Of a stretch of 53,638 nt of DNA, positions 7,828 to 16,006 are shown in pieces. The notes below the pieces were generated by a model that did no database searches, was not told where the DNA came from, and saw only the letters and a list, made by a program, of their open reading frames with translations. Made by a program: the position numbers and the translations under genes. Numbering within the stretch: position 1 is the first letter of the stretch; every line of letters begins with the position of its first letter. Location: the NCBI RefSeq assembly GCF_004344915.1, contig NZ_SKFG01000023.1, positions 1-53,638 on the forward strand, in the 5' to 3' direction. Source of the DNA: Paenibacillus albiflavus (GTDB lineage Bacteria > Bacillota > Bacilli > Paenibacillales > NBRC-103111).

Positions 7828-9029
7828 TTCCATTTAAGAATCCAGAGAAAGTTGATGATGTATTTTGCAAGGTGCTCACACCGAACGATGATAGCGGTCG
7901 CCATGGTGTTCTGATTCCTGTGTTTGCGTATCGTCTATTCCCTGATTTTATTGGATATGATCCACTGAGTGCTACCAACTACGAAGCATCTATTACAACT
8001 CACTGGGATGAATCTGAAGGATGGTCTCAGAAGGACAGCAAATGGAAACATTATCATCGCTACCCAGAACGGCGAATGACATCATTGTCGCCTGAGTTGC
8101 TCAATACCAAGCCTAAAAATTCATTGCTAATAGTTGGTAAATACAAGGATTTGTACGAGTATGAATGCATAATCATTCATCCAACGGATCCTTGGTATCT
8201 TCCAATTGGAACAGGATTATTCCATTTTGACCTTGATCAGGAGAAGGTCAGCGGCTTATCCGCAATCTTCCCCTACAGTGAGCTTGTTGGCAAAATAGAT
8301 GGACCATCGGTACTGGATGAATTAGTCGCCAAGGTGAAGGAGATTTCCAATCGAGGATTTGTTCCTTCCATGAGATCCGGTGATACAGGGGTCGGTTTCA
8401 CGTTTGAGTCACTACTGGGGATCAAAGCGAACTCTGGAAAGGAACCCGATTACAATGGCATTGAAATCAAGTGCTCACGTTCTAATAAACCAAAGAATAA
8501 ACGAACAGCCCAAACGGGTAAACAAACGCTGTTCGCACTTGTCCCTAATTGGGGAGTAGCAGGGGATCGAAAAGGTCTTGTACAGAGCTATGGTTACTGG
8601 GACGAAAGCAGAGAAAGAACTGCGCTTTACTGTACAATAAAAATTGCTGAGAACAACTTAGGCTGGAAGCTTGAGGTTGTAGAATCCGAGGGTAAGATCT
8701 ACGTATGTAAACACGGTGAACGTATTGTCCAATATGAGATGTCGGACCTAGAAGCTGCATTGGAAAGCAAACATAAGGAAAGTATCTTTATAACTGCCCA
8801 TGCGACGAAACTAGCATCAGGTGAAGAAGCATTCCATTACGATAGCCTCGTTCACGCTAAGGAGGTCTTGTTCAAGGAATTCATTGCATTGATAAAAGAA
8901 AACGTCATTGGTTTAGACTTTGCTATCCATATGAAAGAAGGTAAAGCTAGGGACCATGGATTCCTCTGGCGTCTAGAAAATAAAAAACATCTCCTACGAC
9001 TTTTCAAGTATGTAGTTGAGCTGTATTAA
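7824..9029 (+). CDS. MvaI/BcnI-like type II restriction endonuclease
   Basis: 401 residues. The segment FESLLGIKANSGKEPDYNG followed by IEIKCSR matches the MvaI/BcnI-family catalytic core E-x(n)-D-x4-E-x-K: here Glu195, Asp209, Glu214 and Lys216 in a PD-(D/E)xK-type nuclease fold. MvaI and BcnI cut inside CC-W/S-GG sites and act as monomers. The exact recognition sequence here cannot be read from the protein. The gene overlaps the controller by four bases and converges with the C5-methyltransferase, consistent with one complete restriction-modification locus. Confidence 0.8.
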   Translation: MIPFKNPEKVDDVFCKVLTPNDDSGRHGVLIPVFAYRLFPDFIGYDPLSATNYEASITTHWDESEGWSQKDSKWKHYHRYPERRMTSLSPELLNTKPKNSLLIVGKYKDLYEYECIIIHPTDPWYLPIGTGLFHFDLDQEKVSGLSAIFPYSELVGKIDGPSVLDELVAKVKEISNRGFVPSMRSGDTGVGFTFESLLGIKANSGKEPDYNGIEIKCSRSNKPKNKRTAQTGKQTLFALVPNWGVAGDRKGLVQSYGYWDESRERTALYCTIKIAENNLGWKLEVVESEGKIYVCKHGERIVQYEMSDLEAALESKHKESIFITAHATKLASGEEAFHYDSLVHAKEVLFKEFIALIKENVIGLDFAIHMKEGKARDHGFLWRLENKKHLLRLFKYVVELY

Positions 9030-9290
9030 AAACAGGGGAGCGTTGGTATTACACCAGTTGAGCCCTTTGAAATATTATGATAGCTCGTCTGATCTCAGCG
9101 GCGAAAGTTACGATGTGGTTCATGAACTGAGAAAGCAGTTGTCGCAGAGATTTTCTGTGATTCCTGCTTTTCACTTTATTTAAGCATCTCTACGATTCAG
9201 TATCAACTTCATCAAGAGGATTTAATATCAAATTTTATAAATGAATCTAAAATATCACTCGATTGGACTAACGGATCTTAAAATTGTGAA
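9030..9290 (+). other. Spacer after the nuclease with a short doubtful frame
   Basis: A 46-codon frame from TTG at 9043 to TAA at 9181 (SPLKYYDSSSDLSGESYDVV, then LRKQLSQRFSVIPAF) looks protein-like. Its AGGGGAG is only two bases from the start codon and I recognise no family. It may be the tail of a lost gene. The rest holds only the shared terminator. Confidence 0.3.
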
Positions 9291-9333
9291 TACCCCCTTC
9301 AATCACTTTAGCGGTGAGAAGGGGGTGTTTTAT
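9291..9333. terminator. Bidirectional terminator between convergent nuclease and methyltransferase
   Basis: TACCCCCTTC (9291-9300) pairs with GAAGGGGGTG (9318-9327), with an inner TCAC/GTGA extension and TTTTATT after it. It sits between the converging transcripts and can serve both. Confidence 0.85.
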
Positions 9334-9336
9334 TAA

Positions 9337-10698
9337 TTATGTTGTTGACAGTTGGAGGGCAGTTTCATTTAATTGTATTGCTTTCATTATCTCTAGTGCA
9401 ATTGCTCTAGCTAATAAAGGCGGGACAGCATTACCAACTTGGGTATATTGCGGAACCTCTACTTTTCTTCTTGGACCACCAGTAGTTCTCTTGCCAAGAA
9501 AAATAAAACTATCATCAAATGACTGGATTCTAGCCATCTCCCTAACAGTTGGGATTCGATGTTCAAATGGAGTTAAGAAATCGTCAGGTAATGTGACCAT
9601 AGTAGGTGCAACGCTATATCTATTCAATCTGAATCTGTTGCTTTTTTTAGTTAATAATGCATCTAGAAACTCATCGCTGATATTACCAGTTTTAAATAGA
9701 TCGATAATTTGTTGTGCTGTATAATCAGTTAGCTTTCTTTCACATTCTTTTAATAATGAAGGATATTGTCTAAGATCTATTCCTTCGCTTTTAATCCTTT
9801 TGACTAGTACCGCAGAAGATTCTCCTTCTCTAAAAAGAGAAAACCTCTCCGTAATTAATTCATTATGTCTTGATTGATCATGATTATATATCTCACCATT
9901 GTAGTCAACTGACTTTCCGGAAAATGTTTTTGTACGGCCTCTATGAGATTCAGTTTGATATTTTGATAATTTGTTTAAATTAAGTTTACTGTTCTGATTA
10001 ACAATCAGATCACTTATAGCATCCAATACAGTGACCTTTTCTGTTTCATTGGGTGTAGTTGACGTGGGATAGGTTGGTGGTTTAACTGTATTTAGATATC
10101 CAATAAAAATTACCCTACGTCTTCTTTGCGGTACTCCGAAGTCAGAGGAATCTAACACTTGGGGAGGAAGAGTATTGTACCCAATTTTAGAGAATTCGTT
10201 TCTTAGTATTTCGGGAACTAAACTGTTATCAGGATATGCTGTACCTTTTACTCCAACAAAACCATCTAATCTGCTATCGTTAAAGCCCTCCACATTCTCC
10301 ATAACAACATAGCTTGGTCTCAAATCATTAATAATTCTTAAATACTCTTTAAATAGTGTATTGCGAGGATCATCCTTTTTTCGTAGCCCAGCGCGGCTAA
10401 ACCCTTGACATGGAGGGCCGCCAAAAATTGCGTCTATTTTTGGGAAGGGTTTATTTTGAAACATTTTAAGGTTTTGAATTGATTTTATTATTTCGCTTGA
10501 TGGGAGTTCACGAATATCAGTTCTTTTAAAGAAAGTGTTTACACCTTGGATAAGACCAAGTTGATCGTGTCTATTTCTATAAGTTCTTTCAACATCTTCA
10601 TTAATATCACTGGAAAATAGGATATGAAATCCTGCTTGTAAAATGCCTTCGCTCATCCCTCCAGCACCACAAAATAAATCTATAGCAAATGGTTTCAT
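9337..10698 (-). CDS. DNA (cytosine-5) methyltransferase of the restriction locus
   Basis: 453 residues from the ATG at 10698, chosen because AGAGGTG lies six bases upstream and the protein then starts MKPFAIDLFCGAGG; a longer frame from 10812 adds 38 unlikely residues. C5-methyltransferase motifs appear in order: SAM-binding DLFCGAGG (7-14), catalytic GGPPCQGFS with Cys97, ENV (134-136), QRRRR (191-195), and motif X GNAVPP near the end. It transfers methyl groups from SAM to cytosine C5 in the recognition site and protects the host from the convergent nuclease. Confidence 0.93.
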   Translation of the reverse strand: MKPFAIDLFCGAGGMSEGILQAGFHILFSSDINEDVERTYRNRHDQLGLIQGVNTFFKRTDIRELPSSEIIKSIQNLKMFQNKPFPKIDAIFGGPPCQGFSRAGLRKKDDPRNTLFKEYLRIINDLRPSYVVMENVEGFNDSRLDGFVGVKGTAYPDNSLVPEILRNEFSKIGYNTLPPQVLDSSDFGVPQRRRRVIFIGYLNTVKPPTYPTSTTPNETEKVTVLDAISDLIVNQNSKLNLNKLSKYQTESHRGRTKTFSGKSVDYNGEIYNHDQSRHNELITERFSLFREGESSAVLVKRIKSEGIDLRQYPSLLKECERKLTDYTAQQIIDLFKTGNISDEFLDALLTKKSNRFRLNRYSVAPTMVTLPDDFLTPFEHRIPTVREMARIQSFDDSFIFLGKRTTGGPRRKVEVPQYTQVGNAVPPLLARAIALEIMKAIQLNETALQLSTT

Positions 10699-10839
10699 AC
10701 AGTGCACCTCTTCATTCAAAACTAGGTTATCTTTATTATGACTGAATCTTAAATAAAAGTCCAGGTGTTCATTACGAATATATGTTCTATTATATAGCAT
10801 TGAATATATCAATGGATAGAGTTATTGCAAAAATTATTG

Positions 10840-11421
10840 AACGATGTCGTAAATAGGCATTATAGGTGCTAATATAGATCAAATACAACAGGAAAAATAA
10901 GGTAATCCTAATGAATTCATACTGTTTACCTATGAGGAAGAGCAAATAAAAATTCAAATGATATTCAGTAGTATTGTAGGAATGAATTTACCTGAATCAG
11001 AATGAATGACTTTAACAATGCCAGAAATAAGCATCATTGATACCTCGGGTCTCTTAAGAACGATCTTAAAAGAAAATGATATCGTTAACTATGATATTTT
11101 GCTTCAGGGAACTGAATACAAAATTTTGAAGGATTCTCATGTATTATTGAACTCTAATATAGTAAATATGAATAGGAGCGTTTATAGGCAAAATATAAAA
11201 ACTTGGTGATTCGAGAATCTGGATATATGAATTTAAAAAGTATATTCATCCGGTACATTGATATATTTGCTGCATTTCAAGGAAATCTTGTGGTTGTCCA
11301 GCTTATCACGAGAAAATATGCAATTGATGTGGATGGAGACGAAGTAAAGGTTACCACTGATCCGGATGGTAGTAAGCTTACTATTTCGGATGATGGTGAG
11401 GGTATGGGTGTAAAGATATAA
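10840..11421 (+). pseudogene. Degraded gene remnants, including a GHKL-type ATPase fragment
   Basis: Three short frames follow one another: one ending YEEEQIKIQMIFSSIVGMN at about 10997, one at 11006-11209 (SIIDTSGLLRTILKENDIV), and one at 11203-11421 ending KLTISDDGEGMGVKI. The last segment looks like the ATP-lid Asp-box (DDGxGM) of Hsp90/MutL/histidine-kinase-type ATPases. The frame stops right after it, where more than a hundred residues should follow. These are probably pieces of a larger, decayed defence-type ATPase. No intact start or ribosome site is seen. Confidence 0.45.
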
Positions 11422-11582
11422 GAAAAAAATAGGTGGTCATTGGGACATATGACAAATGGGTTAATAATTCAACAGATAAGGACCGACCATTGAACTACTG
11501 AAGGTTAGATGACATAATTTTTTTTGAAAGACATTAATATACAAATGATGACAAATGATAATTAATGTGAGAAGATAATATT

Positions 11583-11721
11583 GTAGAAGTCCTTGAACTC
11601 CGCGCAAGAAAATGTAAATTTCTTGTGGACTCTTAAATGGGTACTATTCTAGTTAAATGGTGTTACAATGCCACTAAAGACCTGCATGCAGGTATTATTA
11701 TTACTCTTCGAGGACTTCTAC
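11583..11721 (+). ncRNA. Structured ncRNA ahead of the reverse transcriptase
   Basis: A 14-bp closing stem (GTAGAAGTCCTTGA at 11583-11596 with TCGAGGACTTCTAC at 11708-11721, one G-U) brackets 139 bases. Inside lie a hairpin CAAGAAA/TTTCTTG (11605-11611 with 11619-11625), a weak TGGTG/TGCCA hairpin, and ACCTG/CAGGT (11680-11684 with 11689-11693). The only long unpaired run on the 3' side is ATTATTATTACTCT (11694-11707), just inside the closing stem. It ends 27 bases before the reverse transcriptase start, which is the layout of RT-associated template or guide RNAs. The RNA ends are inferred from the stem. A possible -10 GATAAT lies at 11574-11579. Confidence 0.7.
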
Positions 11722-11748
11722 AAATTATTCCTTTATATGAGGTCTTTC

Positions 11749-13107
11749 ATGTCATTATTTGAATTATTCAAAGTAAAAATGGATAAAGATAACTTGAAAA
11801 TTTTTTATAATACCAAAATTGCACATAAAGCAAGTGCTGGGATTGATAAGATTAATAGAACTACTTTTGAAAGAGAAAACATATTTAATGAAAATATTGA
11901 CATAATACATAGGAAATCTCTAAAAGGAACCTATAAATTTTCTCCGTATATGGAGAAACTCATTTTGAAAGGTAGAGATAAGAATCCTAGAGTTATATCT
12001 ATTCCTACAATCAGAGATAAAATTACATTAGGAATATTAAAAGATATATTATCATTTAAATACTCTTCCGAATTATCAAACAAACTTACACACAGTATTG
12101 TTGAGGATATAAAGAACGCTGTTTCAAACAAGAACTATCAATATTTTATAAAACTTGATATTAAAGGTTTTTACGATCACATAAATCGTACTATATTGTT
12201 AGATAAAATCAAAAAAAAGATAAAGAGAAAAGAGTTACTCCAATTACTACAAGATGCAATCGAAAATCCAACAAAAGCTAATCTGGCAAAGCAAAAGGCA
12301 GTTAGTACTAAACTCGGTATCCCTCAGGGTATTTCTATTTCCAATATCCTAGCTAATATCTATTTAAATAGTTTGGATAAAAAATTTGAAAGATTTAAAA
12401 ACATATCATATTTCAGATATGTAGATGATATATTAATCCTTTGTAATAGAAATAACGTTGAAAGAATTTATCGATTGATAGATATGGAATTGATCGATAA
12501 ATTACAATTGGGTTTAAATGAGAAAGAGGATAAAGGAGATATTAAGTCCGGATTTGATTATCTTGGATATAGATTTACTTTAATCAATAAAACCAAAATG
12601 AAGTATGGATTTACTGTTCAAGATAAGAATAGAATGAAACTAGAGAACTCATTAATTCGCATATTTTCTGAATATAAGGGGAATGAAAATAGCGAAGTTT
12701 TTATATGGAAAATTAATCTTAGAATCACAGGTTTTATTATTGATCAAAATAAATATGGATGGCTCTTCTTTTATTCTCAGATAGATGATATTTCAGTTTT
12801 ATATCATCTGGATAGTTTGATTGAGAAATTGTGTGTGAAACATAATATTCACGAAGAGCTTCAAAAAAATATTAAGAAGTTTGTAAAAGCATATCATGAA
12901 ATAATAAAAACAAGAGGGAATTCTAGTTATATTCCTAAAGCTAGAGACTTTACAGCCGCTGAACAGAGAAGGATATTACAAAATATATTTGGCTATAAAC
13001 AGCAATTAATTGATCAAATGAATGATGAGGAAATTCTAAAACTATTCAGAACTAAACTGTTTCTATCAGTAAAAGACCTTGAAAAAGATGTTCAAACATT
13101 CTCTTAA
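11749..13107 (+). CDS. Defence-type reverse transcriptase (RT-SLATT, DRT-like)
   Basis: 452 residues from the ATG at 11749, which has GAGG (11739-11742) six bases upstream. An earlier ATG at 11668 lies inside the structured RNA and is rejected. RT motifs are intact: KLDIKGFYD with metal-binding Asp137, GIPQGISISNILANIYL (190-206), and the catalytic box YVDD (Asp226, Asp227), then DYLGYRF (270-276). After the fingers-palm comes a helical C-terminal region of about 160 residues with no maturase or endonuclease domain. It lacks the PQGAPTSP and YADD wording of retron RTs. With the upstream ncRNA and the downstream SLATT membrane protein it fits the defence-associated RT group. I recall RT+SLATT+ncRNA loci being called DRT type 10, from memory only. 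Confidence 0.85.
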   Translation: MSLFELFKVKMDKDNLKIFYNTKIAHKASAGIDKINRTTFERENIFNENIDIIHRKSLKGTYKFSPYMEKLILKGRDKNPRVISIPTIRDKITLGILKDILSFKYSSELSNKLTHSIVEDIKNAVSNKNYQYFIKLDIKGFYDHINRTILLDKIKKKIKRKELLQLLQDAIENPTKANLAKQKAVSTKLGIPQGISISNILANIYLNSLDKKFERFKNISYFRYVDDILILCNRNNVERIYRLIDMELIDKLQLGLNEKEDKGDIKSGFDYLGYRFTLINKTKMKYGFTVQDKNRMKLENSLIRIFSEYKGNENSEVFIWKINLRITGFIIDQNKYGWLFFYSQIDDISVLYHLDSLIEKLCVKHNIHEELQKNIKKFVKAYHEIIKTRGNSSYIPKARDFTAAEQRRILQNIFGYKQQLIDQMNDEEILKLFRTKLFLSVKDLEKDVQTFS

Positions 13108-13123
13108 TAAATGAGGTAGAGAC

Positions 13124-13732
13124 ATGGATGATATTTTAAAAAATGAAATAGATTATCTGTTAAAAGAGCGAGTATGGAAAACAAAGAAATCAAGGATGGA
13201 AGCTGAAGCAAGACTAATTCAAAATAATTTAATTGCAGATATTTTAGTGAATTATTATACTTTCGCAGTGATAGTGTATTCTATATTAGCGTTAGTTCTT
13301 GATTCAGGAAATAGTTATTCAAAGAATATAACAATAAGTACACTAGTTTTATCGATTGGTTTATTTGGAATAACATTATTTTTATCATCTGTAGGATTTA
13401 AGCAAAAAGCAACTCAATTTAAAGATTCTTATCATAAACTCGATTTATTAGAAATTGACATAAATCATTTGTTACGATCTGCCCAATTTAAAAGCAAGAA
13501 ACAAATAATAGATGAATTGTATGTACTTGAGCAAAAATATATATACATACTATCTTTAACAGATAATCATCACACTATTGATCATGATAGAATAGTAATT
13601 ATGAGAAAGTTAAAAGGACTTTCACAGTATCTCAAGAATAAATTTTATGCAAAGAAAATATTAAAATGGTTATTAATTGTCTTTCTTTTTATATTTCCAT
13701 TTTTATTAGCTTTAATAGTAGAACTATTTTAA
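13124..13732 (+). CDS. SLATT-type membrane effector partnered with the RT
   Basis: 202 residues, starting 16 bases after the RT stop with GAGGTAG upstream, so co-transcribed. It has an N-terminal helical region (EIDYLLKERVWKTKKSRMEA), two adjacent transmembrane helices (about 41-60 and 70-90), a cytoplasmic helical region, and a third hydrophobic segment at the very end (183-202). The paired-helix plan with a long flanking coiled segment is that of SLATT domains, 2TM proteins proposed as pore-forming effectors in nucleotide- and RT-linked defence. The family call rests on topology and context rather than on a signature motif. Confidence 0.7.
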   Translation: MDDILKNEIDYLLKERVWKTKKSRMEAEARLIQNNLIADILVNYYTFAVIVYSILALVLDSGNSYSKNITISTLVLSIGLFGITLFLSSVGFKQKATQFKDSYHKLDLLEIDINHLLRSAQFKSKKQIIDELYVLEQKYIYILSLTDNHHTIDHDRIVIMRKLKGLSQYLKNKFYAKKILKWLLIVFLFIFPFLLALIVELF

Positions 13733-13755
13733 ATGAACTTTAAAAAATAATAAAA

Positions 13756-13822
13756 AAATTTGCGCGAAGCACTCGCAAACAGTTGAGTTATACTTTTCTG
13801 TTTGTAAGCTGCTTTTTTTTAG
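13756..13822 (+). terminator. Hairpin terminator after the RT-SLATT unit
   Basis: GCAAACAG pairs with CTGTTTGT, extended by AAGCA with TGCTT across an internal loop, then an eight-T run (13813-13820). An alternative TTTGCG/CGCAAA hairpin overlaps the 5' arm. Confidence 0.6.
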
Positions 13823-13835
13823 GAGGAGATTAATA

Positions 13836-14192
13836 GTGAGATATCAAAAGGTTAGTACTATTGAACAATTAGAAAGTTGCATGAGAAATCAAATTGATGT
13901 GGATGTTTGGTTTGGAGGGGAGATAGATTTAACATCAAAAATATTAAGTTTTAATGAGTATTCAATTACCTTTAAAGAAGGCATATATTTGAGAAATAAT
14001 ATTGATTTAAGAGCTAGAGGCAATTATTTCTTATTGATATAAATAATTGTAAACTAATTAGTGGTTATCAAAGTAAATATATAGATTATTTTAAGGATTT
14101 TGTTTTAATTTGTTTGAAAGATGACATTGAGTCTATGTGGTGAAGTAGATTTTGATGAAATTTATAAAATTTTGAAGGTAATTATCGGGTGA
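13836..14192 (+). pseudogene. Small gene broken by two frameshifts
   Basis: A GTG at 13836 has a perfect AGGAGGAG seven bases upstream and opens a 68-codon frame (VWFGGEIDLTSKILSFNEYS). The frame stops at 14040, but similar-quality sequence continues in a second frame (KLISGYQSKYIDYFKDFVL) and then a third (GEVDFDEIYKILKVIIG, stop at 14190-14192). Together they would give a protein of about 115 residues. Unknown family; the pattern suggests a recently decayed cargo gene behind the RT unit. Confidence 0.5.
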
Positions 14193-14241
14193 TGTTGAAT
14201 ACTCATAATTATAGTTCATTTAAATAAATTGTGGGTGCTAA

Positions 14242-14532
14242 ATGGAACAAAATATTAATGATTTTTTTGATGTTGTTGTTGTGTCAACAGAGAAATTTGC
14301 GAGTTATTGCAAGAATCAGGGATATTAAATTGAGATTAGAGAAGTATTAGAAACCGTTGTTGATTTTAATGTTACTTCTAAAGGTAAGAGTGTGACTTTT
14401 CAATTTTTTACACAGAATTCTAAGGATGATACTTTAGATATCAGTCTTGAAATTAAAGTAATAACCTCATCTGGTTCTAATGATTTGGCCAATTTACTTA
14501 CAGAAAATTTACGAACAATGATGGTGGTTTGA
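14242..14532 (+). pseudogene. 96-codon gene with one internal stop codon
   Basis: From ATG 14242 the frame reads EQNINDFFDVVVVSTEK and on to NQGY, then meets TAA at 14326-14328. It continues uninterrupted (IEIREVLETVVDFNVTSKGK, then DISLEIKVITSSGSND) to TGA at 14530-14532. The single nonsense codon is the only defect seen. The family is not recognised. A terminator follows at 14560. Confidence 0.5.
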
Positions 14533-14559
14533 AAATTAAATTATAAAATCACTCAAAAA

Positions 14560-14604
14560 AAAGCACTCCTATGGAATAAACTTCTTAGGTAAGTGCTTTT
14601 TATT
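14560..14604 (+). terminator. Terminator after the small decayed gene
   Basis: AAAGCACT (14560-14567) pairs with AGTGCTTT (14592-14599), with an inner CCTA/TAGG, followed by T-rich sequence. The A-run before it also suits the reverse direction. Confidence 0.7.
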
Positions 14605-14681
14605 ATATTTGAAGGATAGGTGAATTGGTGATTTAAGCGTGAGAGTAAAAGATTGGTATTATAATCGTAACAACTTCATTT

Positions 14682-15215
14682 TTATATTGTTTGATGAAGG
14701 TAGTTGGTCACTGTTTCGACTTCCTTTTGTAACCCACTTGCATTGATTTCAACATGGTATTGGAACTCCTTACCATTAATAAATACGGTCGGCACCATCT
14801 TCGCCTGACGTTTAACGGGCTTCTGCAATAATTTTTATACTTAAGTCAATGTTATCTGGTTGTTCTTGTAAACCATACTCTTCGGTTAACATTTTTTTAA
14901 TCGAATGGCTGCCGGATTCGTGCCACTGGCTTTGTTTGGCGAATAAATCCTTCATCAGCACGTAGACTTGCTGTGGATTCTTATAGTCTAAAAATGCGTT
15001 CGCTAGTGTGCCATATAATAGCATTTCGCGCGGTTTGTCATAATGTTTAATCACGTATTGAACTTGCCCGTTCTTAATATAAGGGGGCAATGATTCATCA
15101 GCTGCTTCAAAGAATGTTGCACAATACGGGCACACCAGGTTCAAAAAAACTTCTACTTTTACAGGCGCATTGTCCTTGCCATAGCTTAAAAATGCATTTT
15201 CGATTACTGTGTCGT
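14682..15215 (-). pseudogene. Broken copy of the DsbA-like thioredoxin gene
   Basis: This is closely similar to the intact gene at 25826 (shared YCATFFEAADESL, QYVIKHYDKPREMLLYGTLA and KKMLTEEYGLQEQPDNIDL). Three lesions are visible: the start ATG is ACG (15213-15215), one base is missing just after it, and one base is inserted in AEAR...VRRRW-type sequence near 14812. The tail (MVPTVFINGKEFQY) continues in another frame to TAA at 14682. The CPYC motif survives. The copied segment also carries the last ten or so codons of ssuA (15226-15256), so the duplication took in a piece of the ssu operon. Confidence 0.8.
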
Positions 15216-15393
15216 GTTCAATCCTCCCTTACTTGATGTTGTTTGGAATAATGGATTTAATAGCAGCTGTTTCATCGTCCGGAAGACAAGATTGAGTTAA
15301 AGCGGATGGTTCGCAAATCAGAATGAGATGTGATAGTATTGCTACAAAGTAAAGCACGAAAGCTGATCGTATAATTCAAAGAGGTGTTCCTTA

Positions 15394-15963
15394 GTGACAA
15401 ATAGTAAAGTAAATCCGTTGGCACCAGAACAACGTGAAGAACTACTCAGAGCATTGAAAGCCCGTTTTGAGAAAAACATGAACCGACATGATGGTCTAGA
15501 ATGGGCTAAAGTACAAGAAAAACTAGAAGCTAGCACCGAAAAACTGTGGTCACTCAATGAAATGGATAGAACCGGCGGTGAACCGGATGTTGTTGGCTAT
15601 GATCATAAGACGGACGAGTACATTTTTTATGATTGCTCTGTGGAAAGTCCTAAAGGCCGTAGAAGTATTTGCTACGACCATGAAGCGTTGGAGTCAAGGA
15701 AAGCGCATAAACCGGACAATAGCGCTATGAATATGGCTGCTACCATGGGCATTGAACTTTTAACTGAAGAACAATATAGGGAGCTGCAGAAACTAGGACA
15801 TTTCGATACGAAAACATCAAGCTGGATAAAAACACCTTCCGAGATTAGAAAACTCGGCGGTGCCATCTTTGCTGATTATCGTTATGGCAGTATTTTCGTA
15901 TATCATAACGGTGCGGAATCTTACTATGGTGCAAGAGGGTTCCGTGGCTCGCTACGTGTCTAA
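15394..15963 (+). CDS. DUF4256 family protein
   Basis: 189 residues from GTG 15394, with GAGGTG seven bases upstream. Sequence features typical of DUF4256 are RFEKNMNRHDGLEWAKVQ, LWSLNEMDRTGGEPDVVGYD, YIFYDCSVESPKGRRSICYD and the terminal GARGFRGSLRV. It is a predicted soluble cytoplasmic protein of unknown function. It stands 44 bases ahead of the second AlkD-like gene in the same direction and may be co-transcribed with it. Confidence 0.8.
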   Translation: MTNSKVNPLAPEQREELLRALKARFEKNMNRHDGLEWAKVQEKLEASTEKLWSLNEMDRTGGEPDVVGYDHKTDEYIFYDCSVESPKGRRSICYDHEALESRKAHKPDNSAMNMAATMGIELLTEEQYRELQKLGHFDTKTSSWIKTPSEIRKLGGAIFADYRYGSIFVYHNGAESYYGARGFRGSLRV

Positions 15964-16006
15964 ATTTTGAATATAAATAGAATTACGGTCAAGGAAGTGT
16001 TAAAGA

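Noticed and set aside
9314-9724. 136-codon plus-strand frame
   Set aside because: It is the antisense of the C-terminal part of the C5-methyltransferase, whose motifs are unambiguous.
11583-11749. Retron msr-msd interpretation of the RNA before the RT
   Set aside because: The closing stem recalls the a1/a2 repeat of retrons. The RT, however, has YVDD and GIPQGISISN rather than the retron YADD and PQGAPTSP wording, no NAxxH segment is visible, and the partner is a SLATT-like protein.
11421-14560. Diversity-generating retroelement or group II intron
   Set aside because: No template/variable repeat pair, no lectin-type target gene, no maturase domain or intron ends are seen.
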